Shown piece by piece: positions 9,275 through 19,289 of a stretch of DNA of 64,000 nt (position 1 is the stretch's first letter; every line of letters begins with the position of its first letter). Position numbers and translations under genes: made by a program. A model generated the notes under the pieces. That model worked only from the letters and a program-made list of their open reading frames with translations. It had not been told where the DNA came from and did no database searches. Origin of the DNA: Ochrobactrum sp. BTU1 (GTDB lineage: Bacteria > Pseudomonadota > Alphaproteobacteria > Rhizobiales > Rhizobiaceae); the NCBI GenBank assembly GCA_018798825.1, contig CP076356.1, positions 248,001 to 312,000 of the forward strand, in the 5' to 3' direction.

Positions 9275-10116
9275 TAAGTCCCGAATTTATTCGCCGTTTC
9301 AGACGTAATAGAGGTGCCGTTGCCGGTCTCCTGTTTCTTGTCGCCATGGTGTTTATTGCGGTGTTTGCACCGCTTCTGGTTCAGCACAGTCCTTGGGATA
9401 TGGTTCAGCGACCATTCCTCAAGCCATTCACCATCAGTGGCATGCCATTGGGTTCTGATGCGCTTGGCCGCGATGTGGCTGCTGGAATTGCTTATGGGGC
9501 ACGGGTTTCGCTTCTTGTTGGCTTGTCAGCAACGATTGCCAGCTTGTTCATTGGTATCACCGTTGGGGCTGTTGCAGGCTATTACGGCTCATGGGTTGAT
9601 ACGACGCTGATGCGCTTTACGGAAATCTTTCAGGTCATCCCCGGTGTTGCTCTGGCGATTGTTCTGGTCGCAATCTTTCAGCCATCCGTCTACTCAATAG
9701 TGGCTGCAATTGCACTGGTCTCCTGGCCTCCCGTCGCGCGACTAGTGCGAAGCGAGTTTCTTACGCTTTCTCAGCGCGAGTTTGTTCAGGCTGCACTGCT
9801 GGCGGGTCAATCCAATCTCAGGATCATCGTAACGCAGATACTCCCGAACGCGGCCTCATCAATCATCGTGATGGGTTCGCTTATGGTCGCGACTGCTATT
9901 CTACTGGAATCGGCGCTGAGCTTTCTGGGGCTGGGAGATCCGAATATGATGAGCTGGGGTTATATGGTTGGAGCGGCCCGCTCAGCGCTCAGACAGGCAT
10001 GGTGGGTTGCTGTGTTTCCCGGCATTGCGATTATGATCACTGTGCTTGCACTTAATCTTTTCGGTGAAGGTTTAAGCGATGGTTTAAATACACGGCTGGA
10101 TGGAAGACTGAAATGA
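9271..10116 (+). CDS. ABC importer permease, DppC type
   Basis: A 281-residue partner permease. It begins with the DppC-type N-terminal helix (FRRNRGAVAGLLFLVAMVFI), has the family block GSDALGRDVAAGIAYGARVS near residue 65, and the coupling motif EFVQAALLAGQSNLRIIVTQ. The end LNLFGEGLSDGLNTRLDGRL is typical of the family. Start and stop overlap the genes on both sides by four bases, so translation is probably coupled across the operon. Confidence 0.9.
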   Translation: MISPEFIRRFRRNRGAVAGLLFLVAMVFIAVFAPLLVQHSPWDMVQRPFLKPFTISGMPLGSDALGRDVAAGIAYGARVSLLVGLSATIASLFIGITVGAVAGYYGSWVDTTLMRFTEIFQVIPGVALAIVLVAIFQPSVYSIVAAIALVSWPPVARLVRSEFLTLSQREFVQAALLAGQSNLRIIVTQILPNAASSIIVMGSLMVATAILLESALSFLGLGDPNMMSWGYMVGAARSALRQAWWVAVFPGIAIMITVLALNLFGEGLSDGLNTRLDGRLK

Positions 10117-11735
10117 GCAACACTTCACCCATTCTGCAGATTGAAAACCTTTCCATCAGTCTTCCACGCGGCGCCGATCGAAGTTTGGCTGTGGAAGACG
10201 TCTCACTTGACGTTCTCGCAGGCCAGACGACCTGTATCGTCGGGGAAAGCGGGTCAGGAAAATCCATGATTGCAAGCGCAGTCATGGGCCTACTTGCTAA
10301 GCCGTATGTGGCGCCGGCTGGTGGAAAGATCATTTTTGAAGGCTCTGATATTCTCCACAAGACGGAGGAAGAGTTTCGCAAACTGCGCGGCGTACGACTT
10401 GGCATGATCTTTCAGGAGCCTATGACGTCGCTCAACCCGGTCATGCGGATTGGGGAGCAGATTGGCGAAGTTCTGGATGCACATGTTTCTCTGTCCAGGG
10501 CCGAAAGACAGGCGCGCATCATCTCATCTCTGCGGGATGTTGGTTTGCCTTCGCCGGAAAAAATTGCCAACAGTTACCCCTTTCGCTTGTCCGGCGGACA
10601 GCGTCAGCGTGTAATGATTGCTGCTGCAATGGTTCTGGAGCCAACGCTGCTGATTGCCGATGAGCCGACCACTGCTTTGGATGTGACAACGCAGGCTCAG
10701 ATCTTGAAGCTTATGCGTGAGATTCAGACCCGCAAAAAAATGGCGATGATCTTTATCACCCATGATTTCGGTGTAGTTGCAGAAATTGCCGATCAGGTCT
10801 TAGTTATGAAGCTGGGAAAGGTCGTGGAAAAGGGCGTCGCATCCGAAGTTCTGCGTTCGCCGCAGCACGAATATACGCGCAGCCTGATTGCGGCTATTCC
10901 AAAAGGCGCTGCAGATCCAGCAAAAAAGCCTCTGCAAGCAAAGAGTTTGCTTCAGGTGACGTCGCTTAAAAAAATATTCACGATTGGTCGCAGTTTTTTC
11001 GGCGAAGCTCATGTGGTGAAAGCAATTGATGATGTTTCCTTTGATCTTAGAAAAGGGGAGACTTTAGGGCTGGTTGGTGAATCAGGCTCGGGAAAATCAA
11101 CGATTGGCCGTAGCATCGTTGGGCTTCTTCGTGGGGTAACTGGAGAGATGTCTCTCGAAGGAGAAAATGTTCCAAGCGATATCCGTAAACGTTCTTCAGC
11201 CTTGCGCGCGCGCATTCAGATGGTCTTTCAGGACCCCTACGCGTCGCTCAATCCGCGTCAGACGATTGCGCAAGCGTTGATTGCTGGGCCCGTTCAAATG
11301 GGGATGTCCGGGCAGGATGCGCGTGAACGCGCGGCAGGTCTGCTTGATCGGGTTGGGTTGAAGCGAGATGCGCTGGACCGTTATCCGCACGAGTTTTCCG
11401 GTGGGCAGCGACAGAGAGTTGCAATTGCCCGTGCGCTTATTATGCAGCCTGATATTATTGTGGCTGATGAAGCTGTTTCGGCGCTTGATGTCTCCGTTCA
11501 GGCTCAGGTTCTGGCTCTATTCAAGGAGGTCAAGGAGAGTTTCGGCCTGACGATGCTGTTCATTACGCATGATCTGCGCGTTGCCGCCGATATTTGCGAC
11601 CGAATAGCGGTTCTTCAAAACGGAAAACTTGTCGAAATTGGAACTGTTGCGGAAATTATAGCTTCTCCAAAGCAGGATTACACCCGACAACTGATCCAGA
11701 GTTCGCCGAATTTCCATACAATGATGAGCAGCTAA
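10113..11735 (+). CDS. Two-domain ABC ATPase of peptide importer (DppD-DppF fusion)
   Basis: A 540-residue protein with two complete nucleotide-binding domains joined by a short linker, replacing the separate DppD and DppF subunits. First domain: [36 protein letters not shown]. Second: [24 protein letters not shown], and [12 protein letters not shown], where Ala replaces the usual Pro after DE. Each domain is followed by an oligopeptide-type C-terminal extension ([24 protein letters not shown]). It closes the four-gene importer operon. Confidence 0.92.
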   Translation: MSNTSPILQIENLSISLPRGADRSLAVEDVSLDVLAGQTTCIVGESGSGKSMIASAVMGLLAKPYVAPAGGKIIFEGSDILHKTEEEFRKLRGVRLGMIFQEPMTSLNPVMRIGEQIGEVLDAHVSLSRAERQARIISSLRDVGLPSPEKIANSYPFRLSGGQRQRVMIAAAMVLEPTLLIADEPTTALDVTTQAQILKLMREIQTRKKMAMIFITHDFGVVAEIADQVLVMKLGKVVEKGVASEVLRSPQHEYTRSLIAAIPKGAADPAKKPLQAKSLLQVTSLKKIFTIGRSFFGEAHVVKAIDDVSFDLRKGETLGLVGESGSGKSTIGRSIVGLLRGVTGEMSLEGENVPSDIRKRSSALRARIQMVFQDPYASLNPRQTIAQALIAGPVQMGMSGQDARERAAGLLDRVGLKRDALDRYPHEFSGGQRQRVAIARALIMQPDIIVADEAVSALDVSVQAQVLALFKEVKESFGLTMLFITHDLRVAADICDRIAVLQNGKLVEIGTVAEIIASPKQDYTRQLIQSSPNFHTMMSS

Positions 11736-12127
11736 AGCGCATTGCGGAAAGCGGGATACTCTTCGCAGGAAATCAGTCCACAGGACTGATTTCTGATCTC
11801 GCCACAAATAAAAACAATATGCTTGAACACAAACCGACAGGTCATCCCAGCTCTTTTGTTCTGAACAGGCAACTCTTGAAGATTTTAGCCTTATGTGGAT
11901 TGAATGGAGAGTGGGGCGCCGTTGCTTTTGAGGGTTCGTCAGATTATCAGAGGTGATTGAGGCAGCGCTTTATTTGAGCATAATTCCTTAAACTTTAAGT
12001 AGTGAAGGGTGACATTATACTCCGTATTAAAGCAAATTTAATGTGCCCGGCAGGGTGACATGCGCTTAGGAGGCATGCAGATGTACAGATGTCCGCAGTG
12101 TCTGGTTATAGAGGGGAGGCGCTTTTC
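11736..12127. other. Intergenic region with strong hairpin, no gene seen
   Basis: 392 bases between the ATPase and the IclR gene. It holds the perfect hairpin at 11769-11793 and an AT-rich stretch near 11980-12045 that could carry the IclR promoter. Open frames here have no ribosome site or family likeness. Confidence 0.5.
11769..11793. repeat. Perfect hairpin with 11-base arms
   Basis: GAAATCAGTCC, loop ACA, GGACTGATTTC. It lies 34 bases after the ATPase stop codon. There is no T-run, so it is a poor intrinsic terminator. The element resembles the short intergenic palindromes common in Rhizobiales genomes (recollection, not searched). Confidence 0.6.
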
Positions 12128-12913
12128 GTGACTGACAATCAAAAACGTGAAAATGGCGTGAAATCGCTGCATCTTGCCTTTGATGTTTTGGAAGTTGTCG
12201 CGTCAGAGGATGGCGAAATTGGCGTCAGCGAACTCGCCGCCAAACTTGGTACGACCAAAGCAACAGTATTTCGTCACCTTCAAACGTTGGTTGAGCGTGG
12301 ATATCTGGCACAGAACCACGAAACGCAACGCTATCATATGGGTGTGCGTTCCTATCTGCTTGGGCAGGCTGCGGCAGGCCGCATCAGCATCCTTTCCGCA
12401 TCACAGGAGCCTGCAAAGACATTGCGGGACGAAATCGGAGAAACAGTGGTGGTCTCAACCATTGGTCTTCGCGGCCTGACAGTTCTGATGACACTGCTGG
12501 GCAAGTCAAATTTGGAAATAGGCGTTCGGATCGGCAGCGCATTGGAGCTTCACGCAACGGCGCAGGGAAAAATAGGGATTGCCTATGGCGGAAGTGCTCT
12601 TCTCACACAACTAAAGCGCAAAGAATTAAGAGCCCTCACGCCCAGCACCATCACCGATGTCAAACAACTCGAAGCGGAATGCCAGACCATTCGAGCCTGT
12701 GGCTTTGCCAGTTCACCGAATGAAGATACAGTTGGCATCAACGCAATAGCCGCTCCCATTTTTGATGGGAACTCAAATGCGGTTGGCGCTTTGGCTATCG
12801 TCGGATCAATACAGAATATAGGTGTTCCTGTTGTGCCTCAGCAGGTTGATGCAGTCTTACGCGCTGCACAACGCGTATCCTGGTCATTGGGATATAAAGG
12901 TACGATTCCCTGA
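12128..12913 (+). CDS. IclR-family transcriptional regulator
   Basis: A 261-residue DNA-binding regulator. The N-terminal winged helix-turn-helix reads SLHLAFDVLEVVASEDGEIG then VSELAAKLGTTKATVFRHLQ, followed by the IclR effector domain (about residues 80-255; GIAAPIFDGNSNAVGALAIVG-like core). The GTG at 12128 is chosen because GAGGGGAGG ends 8 bases upstream; an in-frame ATG at 12089 adds 13 residues but lacks a ribosome site. It follows the first peptide importer on the same strand and may regulate it or the polyamine/amidohydrolase genes. IclR proteins usually sense small carboxylates or aromatic compounds. Confidence 0.88.
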   Translation: MTDNQKRENGVKSLHLAFDVLEVVASEDGEIGVSELAAKLGTTKATVFRHLQTLVERGYLAQNHETQRYHMGVRSYLLGQAAAGRISILSASQEPAKTLRDEIGETVVVSTIGLRGLTVLMTLLGKSNLEIGVRIGSALELHATAQGKIGIAYGGSALLTQLKRKELRALTPSTITDVKQLEAECQTIRACGFASSPNEDTVGINAIAAPIFDGNSNAVGALAIVGSIQNIGVPVVPQQVDAVLRAAQRVSWSLGYKGTIP

Positions 12914-12917
12914 AAAT

Positions 12918-13244
12918 CTACAAGCACTGCCTTTGCATCAAGTTTTCGAAGGTCAACCAACCTTGTTGTAGAAAATAGTTTTCAGGCATCCAGGCAACCT
13001 TTGCATGCTCCCTCCGCAATGCCTCCTGGCGATAGATATGCAGACTCATATCTCCGCTCGAGCGACCATGGCCTTCAAGATCAAGATGGACCGCCAGGCT
13101 TAGAAGTTCATCAACAAGTGTTGCGTTCAAAATCTGCAAGCTGAGGAGATGCTCGACGCGAAGCGAAGGACAGTATGACGATCTACCGTTGGTGAGAAGT
13201 TTAGGCAAATAATAGCCGTATTTGATGATGCGAGTTCTTCGCAT
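12918..13244 (-). CDS. Hypothetical 108-residue frame, doubtful
   Basis: An open frame on the minus strand starting ATG 13244 (MRRTRIIKYGYYLPKLLTNG) and ending just after the IclR stop. It has no clear ribosome site, signal peptide or recognised domain. Its composition (Leu-rich, with EHLLSLQ and VDELLSLAVHLDLEGHG) looks more protein-like than random, so it may be a small gene or the remnant of a longer one. No function is assigned. Confidence 0.25.
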   Translation of the reverse strand: MRRTRIIKYGYYLPKLLTNGRSSYCPSLRVEHLLSLQILNATLVDELLSLAVHLDLEGHGRSSGDMSLHIYRQEALRREHAKVAWMPENYFLQQGWLTFENLMQRQCL

Positions 13245-13695
13245 GGTGCCAAATTTTCCGAAATGCCTTCAGATCGAGAAGAAGTCAAAGGTGAACACTA
13301 GTTCAACGGGCCGGTTCTTCTCTCTCAATAGCCAAGCGTTCCGCTGATATATGGTTGGCAACCAATTTGCCTTACTTAGTATATTCTAAAAACCAGCACG
13401 CTCTCTTCCGCGGGCCACGAACACCGATTGCATAGAAAGGCACTCTTGCGCCTTTTGATGGTCGAATGTCCCCTCAACAGAAACGAGGTATGAAGCGGTT
13501 CTTCAGAGCTCGATCGCTGCTGTTCCGACGACTTTTGATTGCGTCAGGTGCTAGACCCATGATGTTTTTGAGCTCATCAGCGCAGCATGGGTAGTAATTT
13601 GTTTCCGTGTCGTCATTTCAAACGAAACGTCAGGTGCTTAATAGCTGACGATATATAATCTATAAAAATACTAGATTAATTATCAAGGGCTGGTT
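13245..13695. other. Intergenic region upstream of second peptide importer
   Basis: 451 bases with no convincing gene. The last 60 bases are AT-rich (ATATATAATCTATAAAAATAC near 13650) and probably carry the promoter of the plus-strand operon that begins at 13696. No clear palindromic operator was found. Confidence 0.4.
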
Positions 13696-14730
13696 ATGAC
13701 CGTCAAATCGCGCGAACAGGAGTTCTGGCTGCAAGCAGATGGGGGTTCTGAACCCGCAAATGCTCAAAGACCAGTTCTAAGCAAGCTGCCACAACGGAGG
13801 CGCGATATTCGCCCGTCTTTTGTCCTGCAAAGGCTTGGTGCGACGGCAATTTCCGTTCTTGGTTCCGTTTCTTTGGTGTTCTTCCTGATCTTCGCAACCG
13901 GTAGCCCCGCTACTCTGCTCGCTGGCGGCCAAGCTACGAAAGACGAGATTGCCGCTTTAAATGCGAGTTATGGCTTTGATCGCCCGCTGATAGAGCAATA
14001 TGGACAGTTTCTATTTAATTGCCTGCGCGGCGAGTTTCCAAAGTCTCTTCGTTTTGACGTCCCTGCCGTCGATGTCATTGTACCGGCTATACCACTGACA
14101 TTGTTTCTGGTTTTGACTGCGCTGTTGATCGGTTCAGCATTAGGGCTGATAGCTGGTTATCTTTCAGCCACTTCATCAAGCAGGTTACTGCGTGAAGGAC
14201 CGCTGGCCCTTCTGACTGTCGTGCAGTCCACGCCTGTGTTCGTGACCGGCATCCTTGCTGTTCTGCTGTTTTCGTTGACGCTCCGATGGCTGCCAACGGG
14301 GGGCAGTGGCAGCTTGCGTCATCTCGTTTTGCCTGCGTTGATTTTGTCATTGTTGATTGCACCACCCGTGGCGCGTCTGTTTCGTACCAGTCTCAAACAG
14401 CAGCAAGGCGCAGATCACGTGCGCACGGCTTTATCGAAACAGATTTCACTCAGCCGCGTGCGTTTCAGGCACATCGCAATCAATGCCCTTGTTCCTGTGA
14501 TTGCACTTCTTGGCACACAGACGGGCACTCTGTTGGGTGGTGCTGTCTTGACAGAAACAGTCTTTGGTTGGCCGGGTGTTGGTACGGTTTTAGTAAGTGC
14601 AGTTGGTATGAAAGATTACCCAGTCATACTGGCCACAATTGTACTGATCGCCTTGACCGTCAGTCTCTGCAATCTTGTAGCCGATCTTCTCATTGCTGTT
14701 GTCGATCCACGTAGTGCGGTGACGAAATGA
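13696..14730 (+). CDS. ABC importer permease, DppB type, divergent coupling loop
   Basis: A 344-residue permease, first gene of the second peptide-type importer. It has a longer hydrophilic N-terminus (about 45 residues before the first membrane helix) than usual. DppB features remain: FDRPLIEQYGQFLFNCLRGEF, the late membrane block GTQTGTLLGGAVLTETVFGWPG and the end VDPRS. The coupling loop reads DHVRTALSKQISLSRVRFRH, where the usual ARAKGL is replaced by ALSKQI, so the contact with its ATPase may have drifted. It overlaps the next gene by four bases. Confidence 0.87.
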   Translation: MTVKSREQEFWLQADGGSEPANAQRPVLSKLPQRRRDIRPSFVLQRLGATAISVLGSVSLVFFLIFATGSPATLLAGGQATKDEIAALNASYGFDRPLIEQYGQFLFNCLRGEFPKSLRFDVPAVDVIVPAIPLTLFLVLTALLIGSALGLIAGYLSATSSSRLLREGPLALLTVVQSTPVFVTGILAVLLFSLTLRWLPTGGSGSLRHLVLPALILSLLIAPPVARLFRTSLKQQQGADHVRTALSKQISLSRVRFRHIAINALVPVIALLGTQTGTLLGGAVLTETVFGWPGVGTVLVSAVGMKDYPVILATIVLIALTVSLCNLVADLLIAVVDPRSAVTK

Positions 14731-15605
14731 GCGAGATTTCGAGCCCGGAAATCGTTGATGCCACGGGTGAAATTCCAACGCCAAAACTGGCTTTGCGAGG
14801 CAAACTTGGCTTGCTGATCATCATTCTCTGGGTCTTTGGCGCTATATTCGCACCGCTACTTGCACCTTTTGATCCCAATACAAGTGATCTGATGGCGTTT
14901 CTACAAGAGCCATCATTTAACAGCGGACACTGGCTCGGAACAGATGATCTTGGACGAGATATTTTAAGTCGGGTCTTTTACGGCGCGAGGCCAGTGCTGC
15001 TGGTTGCAACCCTTGCAACGCTTCTTTCCGCTTTCATCGGAAGCGTACTGGGTATTGTCGCAGGATTGACCAATCGTTTGTTAGACCAGTTCATTGCCCG
15101 GCTTGCTGAAATTCAGCTGACAATTCCTGGTCTTGTTTTGGCCCTTCTTGCGCTGGCATTGTTTGGTTCAAGGCTTGAGAATTTGATCCTTATTCTGGCA
15201 CTTGAAAGCTGGCCCCTGCATTTTCGTGTCGCCCGATCCTACACCCTTAATGCGCGAAATCAGGGCTATATGGAAGCCGCATGGCTTGCAGGCGTGCCGT
15301 TGTGGAAATCCGTCTTGCGCCACATCGTTCCGGGACTGTTGCCATTGATGATTGCATCGTCAACGATAAGTGCCGCCTTCATCATCATGACAGAAGCTGG
15401 TCTGAGCTTCATTGGTTTGGGGATTCAACCGCCAACTTCCGATTGGGGCCTTATGATCGCCCAGGGGAAGTCGCAGCTCGGCGCCGCCTGGTGGCTATCG
15501 CTCATGCCTGCGCTTGCTCTGCTCAGCCTTCTCTTTGGCGTGCAGCTTTTAGGCGATGCCCTTTCGGGCCGGCTTTCCGCGCGTGAAACAGGAGCGCAGG
15601 CATGA
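14727..15605 (+). CDS. ABC importer permease, DppC type
   Basis: A 292-residue partner permease. Recognisable blocks are LGTDDLGRDILSRVFYGARP near residue 70, the coupling motif GYMEAAWLAGVPLWKSVLRH and the terminal LLGDALSGRLS. About six membrane helices are visible. It is embedded between the DppB-type permease and the ATPase with ATGA overlaps at both ends, which indicates one translationally coupled transport operon. Confidence 0.9.
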   Translation: MSEISSPEIVDATGEIPTPKLALRGKLGLLIIILWVFGAIFAPLLAPFDPNTSDLMAFLQEPSFNSGHWLGTDDLGRDILSRVFYGARPVLLVATLATLLSAFIGSVLGIVAGLTNRLLDQFIARLAEIQLTIPGLVLALLALALFGSRLENLILILALESWPLHFRVARSYTLNARNQGYMEAAWLAGVPLWKSVLRHIVPGLLPLMIASSTISAAFIIMTEAGLSFIGLGIQPPTSDWGLMIAQGKSQLGAAWWLSLMPALALLSLLFGVQLLGDALSGRLSARETGAQA

Positions 15606-17176
15606 CATCCATGAATACACTTTTATGCGTTGAAGGGCTGGTTGTCAGGGCAAGTGGAGAGGCAATTGTTGGTCCGGTGTCATTCACGCTTAATCAAGGC
15701 GAAACACTCGGGATCGTTGGCGAATCCGGTTCAGGTAAAACACTGACTGCAATGGCTGTTGGAGGACTTCTATCACAAGGCCTTCATGCTGATGGTCGGG
15801 CTTATCTCGATGGCATACCCCTCGCTTTTGGAAGATCTCAACGCGGTCGCGATCTCAGAACGTCACAGATTGGTGTGGTTTTTCAGAACCCGACAACTGC
15901 TCTTAATCCGCGGCTGAGCGTTGGCGCTCAGCTGTTTGAAGCCCTATCGCCTACAATGCGCCGCGAAAAGGCCAAGGCTGCCAATATCTGCCTGCAACTT
16001 TTGGAGGAGGTGGGTATCAGCGAGCCGGTGAAGAAGCTGACCGCGTGGCCACATGAACTGTCGGGCGGGCTGGCGCAACGCGTTGTTATTGCGATGGCTT
16101 TGGCGCGGCAGCCGAAACTGCTTATCGCAGATGAGCCGACGACTGCGCTTGATGTGACAGTTCAAGCGCAAATTCTTGATCTCATTGCCCGGCTGCAAAA
16201 ACGTCATGAGTTCGGTGTTCTCCTGATTACCCACGACATGGGCGTGATCCGGGATCGAGCGGATAGCGTTGCCGTCATGGATGGCGGGGCGATCGTTGAA
16301 AGCGGCGTTACGAATGACCTTTTTGCAAATCCCAGGAGCCGTGCTGCGCGATCACTTCTTAAGGCAAGTAAACTGACTTTTGCGACTGTAGGTGGCACGC
16401 TTTACGACGCTGGATCCCAACCTCCACTTGTTGAAGTAAAAGCTCTTCAAAAGACATTTCGCAACGGTCCACGCGCGCTCGATGGCGTCGATATTTTGGT
16501 CAAGGCTGGCACGACGCTCGGAATTGTTGGCGAAAGTGGCTCGGGAAAAACTACGCTGGCCCGGATTATTGCCGGGCTGGAGCGCGCAGATGACGGCAAT
16601 ATCCTGATTGACGGTAACGCGCGACCTCCACGGACACGCTCAGACCACGTACAATATGTGTTTCAGGACCCATATTCGTCTCTCGATCCGCGCATAAGCA
16701 TTTTGGAGACAGTGGCGGAACCTTTGCTTGCGAAAGGGCTTTGCAAAGCTGAAGCCGCGAGGATTTCCAAATGCTTGCTCGAAGAAGTCGGTATTCATCC
16801 GTCTTTGTGGCATCGGTTGCCGGGACGCCTATCCGGAGGACAGCGCCAACGTGTCGGTTTCGCACGGGCAATTGCGCCCAGCCCCAAACTTCTCATCGCC
16901 GATGAGCCTGTCGCGGCACTCGACTCCACGTCGCGGGAACGCGTGCTTTCCTTGATGGAAGATATGCAGCGTCGGCATGGTACCGCGCAACTGCTCATTT
17001 CTCATGATCTCTCAGTCATTGCACGTTTGTGTCGCGAAGTCGTGGTGATGCGTGGCGGTCAAATCGTCGAGCGCGGCGAAACCCGCCGGATCTTTCAGGC
17101 ACCGGCTCATCCTTATACTCGACAGTTGCTTGCTGCCATTCCCGGCAGAAAGCCTCCTGTCTCTCCCAACTCCTGA
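15602..17176 (+). CDS. Two-domain ABC ATPase of second peptide-type importer
   Basis: A 524-residue fused DppD/DppF-like ATPase. Domain 1: GESGSGKTL, Walker [13 protein letters not shown], and a signature that reads LSGGLAQRVVIAMAL instead of LSGGQRQR. Domain 2: [36 protein letters not shown]. Both D-loops are intact. Oligopeptide-type tails follow each domain (HPYTRQLLAAIPG at the end). An in-frame ATG lies at 15611, but the 15602 start overlaps the upstream stop, as in the rest of the operon. Confidence 0.9.
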   Translation: MTSMNTLLCVEGLVVRASGEAIVGPVSFTLNQGETLGIVGESGSGKTLTAMAVGGLLSQGLHADGRAYLDGIPLAFGRSQRGRDLRTSQIGVVFQNPTTALNPRLSVGAQLFEALSPTMRREKAKAANICLQLLEEVGISEPVKKLTAWPHELSGGLAQRVVIAMALARQPKLLIADEPTTALDVTVQAQILDLIARLQKRHEFGVLLITHDMGVIRDRADSVAVMDGGAIVESGVTNDLFANPRSRAARSLLKASKLTFATVGGTLYDAGSQPPLVEVKALQKTFRNGPRALDGVDILVKAGTTLGIVGESGSGKTTLARIIAGLERADDGNILIDGNARPPRTRSDHVQYVFQDPYSSLDPRISILETVAEPLLAKGLCKAEAARISKCLLEEVGIHPSLWHRLPGRLSGGQRQRVGFARAIAPSPKLLIADEPVAALDSTSRERVLSLMEDMQRRHGTAQLLISHDLSVIARLCREVVVMRGGQIVERGETRRIFQAPAHPYTRQLLAAIPGRKPPVSPNS

Positions 17177-17204
17177 ATCTGAACACGAAAACTGGAAAAG
17201 ACAC

Positions 17205-18740
17205 ATGTTTATAAAGCGATCATTGCACGCATTGAGATTGATGGGAGCAAGCCTGATTGTCATGTCTGCAACGCTATCGGCGACCCACGCACAAGCACCT
17301 GCGGACTATGGCAAGACACATGAATTGGTGGTGGCGTTGCCCTATGCTTTGCAGACCCTTGATCCCGCCGTTGGGGGGAACTTGCGTGGGGATTTGAGCA
17401 TCATTGCATCGATCTATTCGCCATTGACACGCCTTGATGGTGAAGGAAAACTGGTAGGTGTTCTGGCAAAGAGCTGGAAGCAGGAGTCGGATACGCGTTG
17501 GGTGTTCGATCTGCGCGACGACGTGTCTTTCTCCAACAATGTGCCATTTGATGCTTCAGTTGTTAAGTGGAACATCGAGCGAATTCTGTCGTCAGATAAG
17601 CCAAGCTGGATCGTATCGTCGATGAAGGCAGTCGATAAGGTTGAAGTCCTTTCACCGCATCAGGTTGCCTTTACACTGAAACAACCCGACATCGAGTTTC
17701 CCAAGCGGCTGGCAGGGATTTTCTATCTGGAACCGGAATGGGCCAAGTCACATAATCCAGCGATTGAGGCACTTGGCACCGGCCCTTATAAGTTGGTCAG
17801 CTATAATCCCGAGGGCGAAGTTCGCCTTGAAGCAAATGAAAACTATTTCGGCAAGTCAGCAACATTCACCAAGGCGCAGTTCCGCGTTGTTGTGGATGCT
17901 GCGGCCAAGATCAATGGCCTGAAATCCGGCGAGATCGATGCCGCAGCTGTTATCGCACCGCAGGATCTCGCACAACTCGAAACCAATGGGAATCTGATAG
18001 CAGGTGCGCGTCCAAGCACGCGCGTACAGATCATCCGTTTCAATACCAATATTAAGCCGCTTGATGATGCGCGGGTGCGACGGGCTTTGAACTACGCAAT
18101 CGACAAGGAAGCCATTACCAAGGCCCTATTCAAAGGATTGGTAAGCCCCGCCAACAGCCAGATCATCACCAGCTTTCATGAGGGTTATAACATAGAGCTG
18201 AAGCCGTGGCCTTATGATCCAGCGAAGGCTAAAGCGCTGCTTGCGGAAGCTGGTTATCCGGATGGCTTTGATGTCGAGATGGTGTTTGGCAAAGGCACCT
18301 ATGTCGGTGGAGAGCAGGCAGCACAAATTATCGCGGCGCAACTAGCAGCCGTTGGCGTGCGGGCGCAGCTCAATATTCTGCCTGCTTCGTCCCATGCCGA
18401 GCGCGCGGCATCCGATAAAGCAGCCGGCCTGACTTGGTTTGGTTACGCCGATACGGCCAGCATTGCAGCCGAAACACTGACCTATCTTGGCAGCACGCAT
18501 TTTCAGACGATTGGACCCGTCCCCGCCGCCTTTGACGAAGCGGTCAAGCAGGCAAAGGGCGCACTAACCAAGGAGGCCGAGCTCGCATCGGTCAAACGTG
18601 CAACCGAAGTGGCATCTGATGAAGCACTCGCTGTCTTTCTTTGGGATCTGCCGCAAACCTATGCCTACAGCAAGAAAGTCGTGTGGGACATTCGCCGGGA
18701 TGACTGGACGCTACCATACGAAATCAAACCTGCTGAATAA
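17205..18740 (+). CDS. Solute-binding protein family 5, second peptide-type importer
   Basis: A 511-residue periplasmic binding protein. The start at ATG 17205 (MFIKRSLHALRLMGASLIVM) gives a classical signal peptide ending at THAQA and has GGAAAAG upstream; longer frames run into the ATPase gene. Family-5 signatures are present: LAKSWKQESDTRWVFDLRDD and RVRRALNYAIDKEAITKALF. It comes last among the four transport genes, followed after 36 bases by OsmC and two oxidoreductase genes. That neighbourhood points to a ligand that is oxidised after uptake rather than simply hydrolysed. Confidence 0.88.
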   Translation: MFIKRSLHALRLMGASLIVMSATLSATHAQAPADYGKTHELVVALPYALQTLDPAVGGNLRGDLSIIASIYSPLTRLDGEGKLVGVLAKSWKQESDTRWVFDLRDDVSFSNNVPFDASVVKWNIERILSSDKPSWIVSSMKAVDKVEVLSPHQVAFTLKQPDIEFPKRLAGIFYLEPEWAKSHNPAIEALGTGPYKLVSYNPEGEVRLEANENYFGKSATFTKAQFRVVVDAAAKINGLKSGEIDAAAVIAPQDLAQLETNGNLIAGARPSTRVQIIRFNTNIKPLDDARVRRALNYAIDKEAITKALFKGLVSPANSQIITSFHEGYNIELKPWPYDPAKAKALLAEAGYPDGFDVEMVFGKGTYVGGEQAAQIIAAQLAAVGVRAQLNILPASSHAERAASDKAAGLTWFGYADTASIAAETLTYLGSTHFQTIGPVPAAFDEAVKQAKGALTKEAELASVKRATEVASDEALAVFLWDLPQTYAYSKKVVWDIRRDDWTLPYEIKPAE

Positions 18741-18776
18741 GCCATTCTTCCAACCTACCGAGTACAGGAAATACCT

Positions 18777-19289
18777 ATGACCAGTGGTCTGACGAAATAC
18801 ATCCGACACAAGAGAAAGCTGCACGACGCACGACAGGGAAAGCCATCCGGCGCAGGCCAGCTTTCCGCCCGTGTCGTTGCTGAAGGACGCAGCGGAATCC
18901 GTCGTCTTTTCATTCGTGATTTTCAGATTATCACCGATGGATCTCCCGCCGGCGGTGGTTTTGATCTTGGTCCGGCCCCGGGTGAATTGCTGATTGGCGC
19001 CGTTGCTGGTTGCCTCAATCATGGTTTTCTTATTCAGGCGTCACTGCTCGATATCGAGATTGATGCGCTGGAAGTTGTTGCCGAAGCTGTCAGCAAACCC
19101 GGACAAATCGGAACAGGCTCCAACGAGCCCGTTGATCTGGAACTTCGATACACCGCGAAAATCCAATCTCCCGCATCTGACGCCGAGCTGGAAGACCTGC
19201 GCCAACGCGTTGAGCTTAACAGCTTTGTTTATAACGTCGTTACCCGCGGCGCTTCGATTGCAGGGCGTCTAGAAAGGATCAGCGTATGA
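18777..19289 (+). CDS. OsmC-family protein
   Basis: A 170-residue OsmC/Ohr-fold protein. The family core is seen in FDLGPAPGELLIGAVAGCLN, with a conserved Cys in the central helix, and the later strand LRYTAKIQSPASDAE. Classical OsmC proteins reduce organic hydroperoxides with two cysteines; only one clear catalytic-type Cys is seen here (in AGCLNHG), so a peroxidase role is uncertain. RBS GGAAAT precedes the ATG. It overlaps the next oxidoreductase gene by four bases, which ties it to the same operon. Confidence 0.8.
   Translation: MTSGLTKYIRHKRKLHDARQGKPSGAGQLSARVVAEGRSGIRRLFIRDFQIITDGSPAGGGFDLGPAPGELLIGAVAGCLNHGFLIQASLLDIEIDALEVVAEAVSKPGQIGTGSNEPVDLELRYTAKIQSPASDAELEDLRQRVELNSFVYNVVTRGASIAGRLERISV

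Noticed and set aside
11594..11956. Plus-strand frame of 120 codons across the end of the ATPase gene
   Set aside because: It starts inside the ATPase gene in another frame, spans the hairpin, and has no ribosome site or family likeness.
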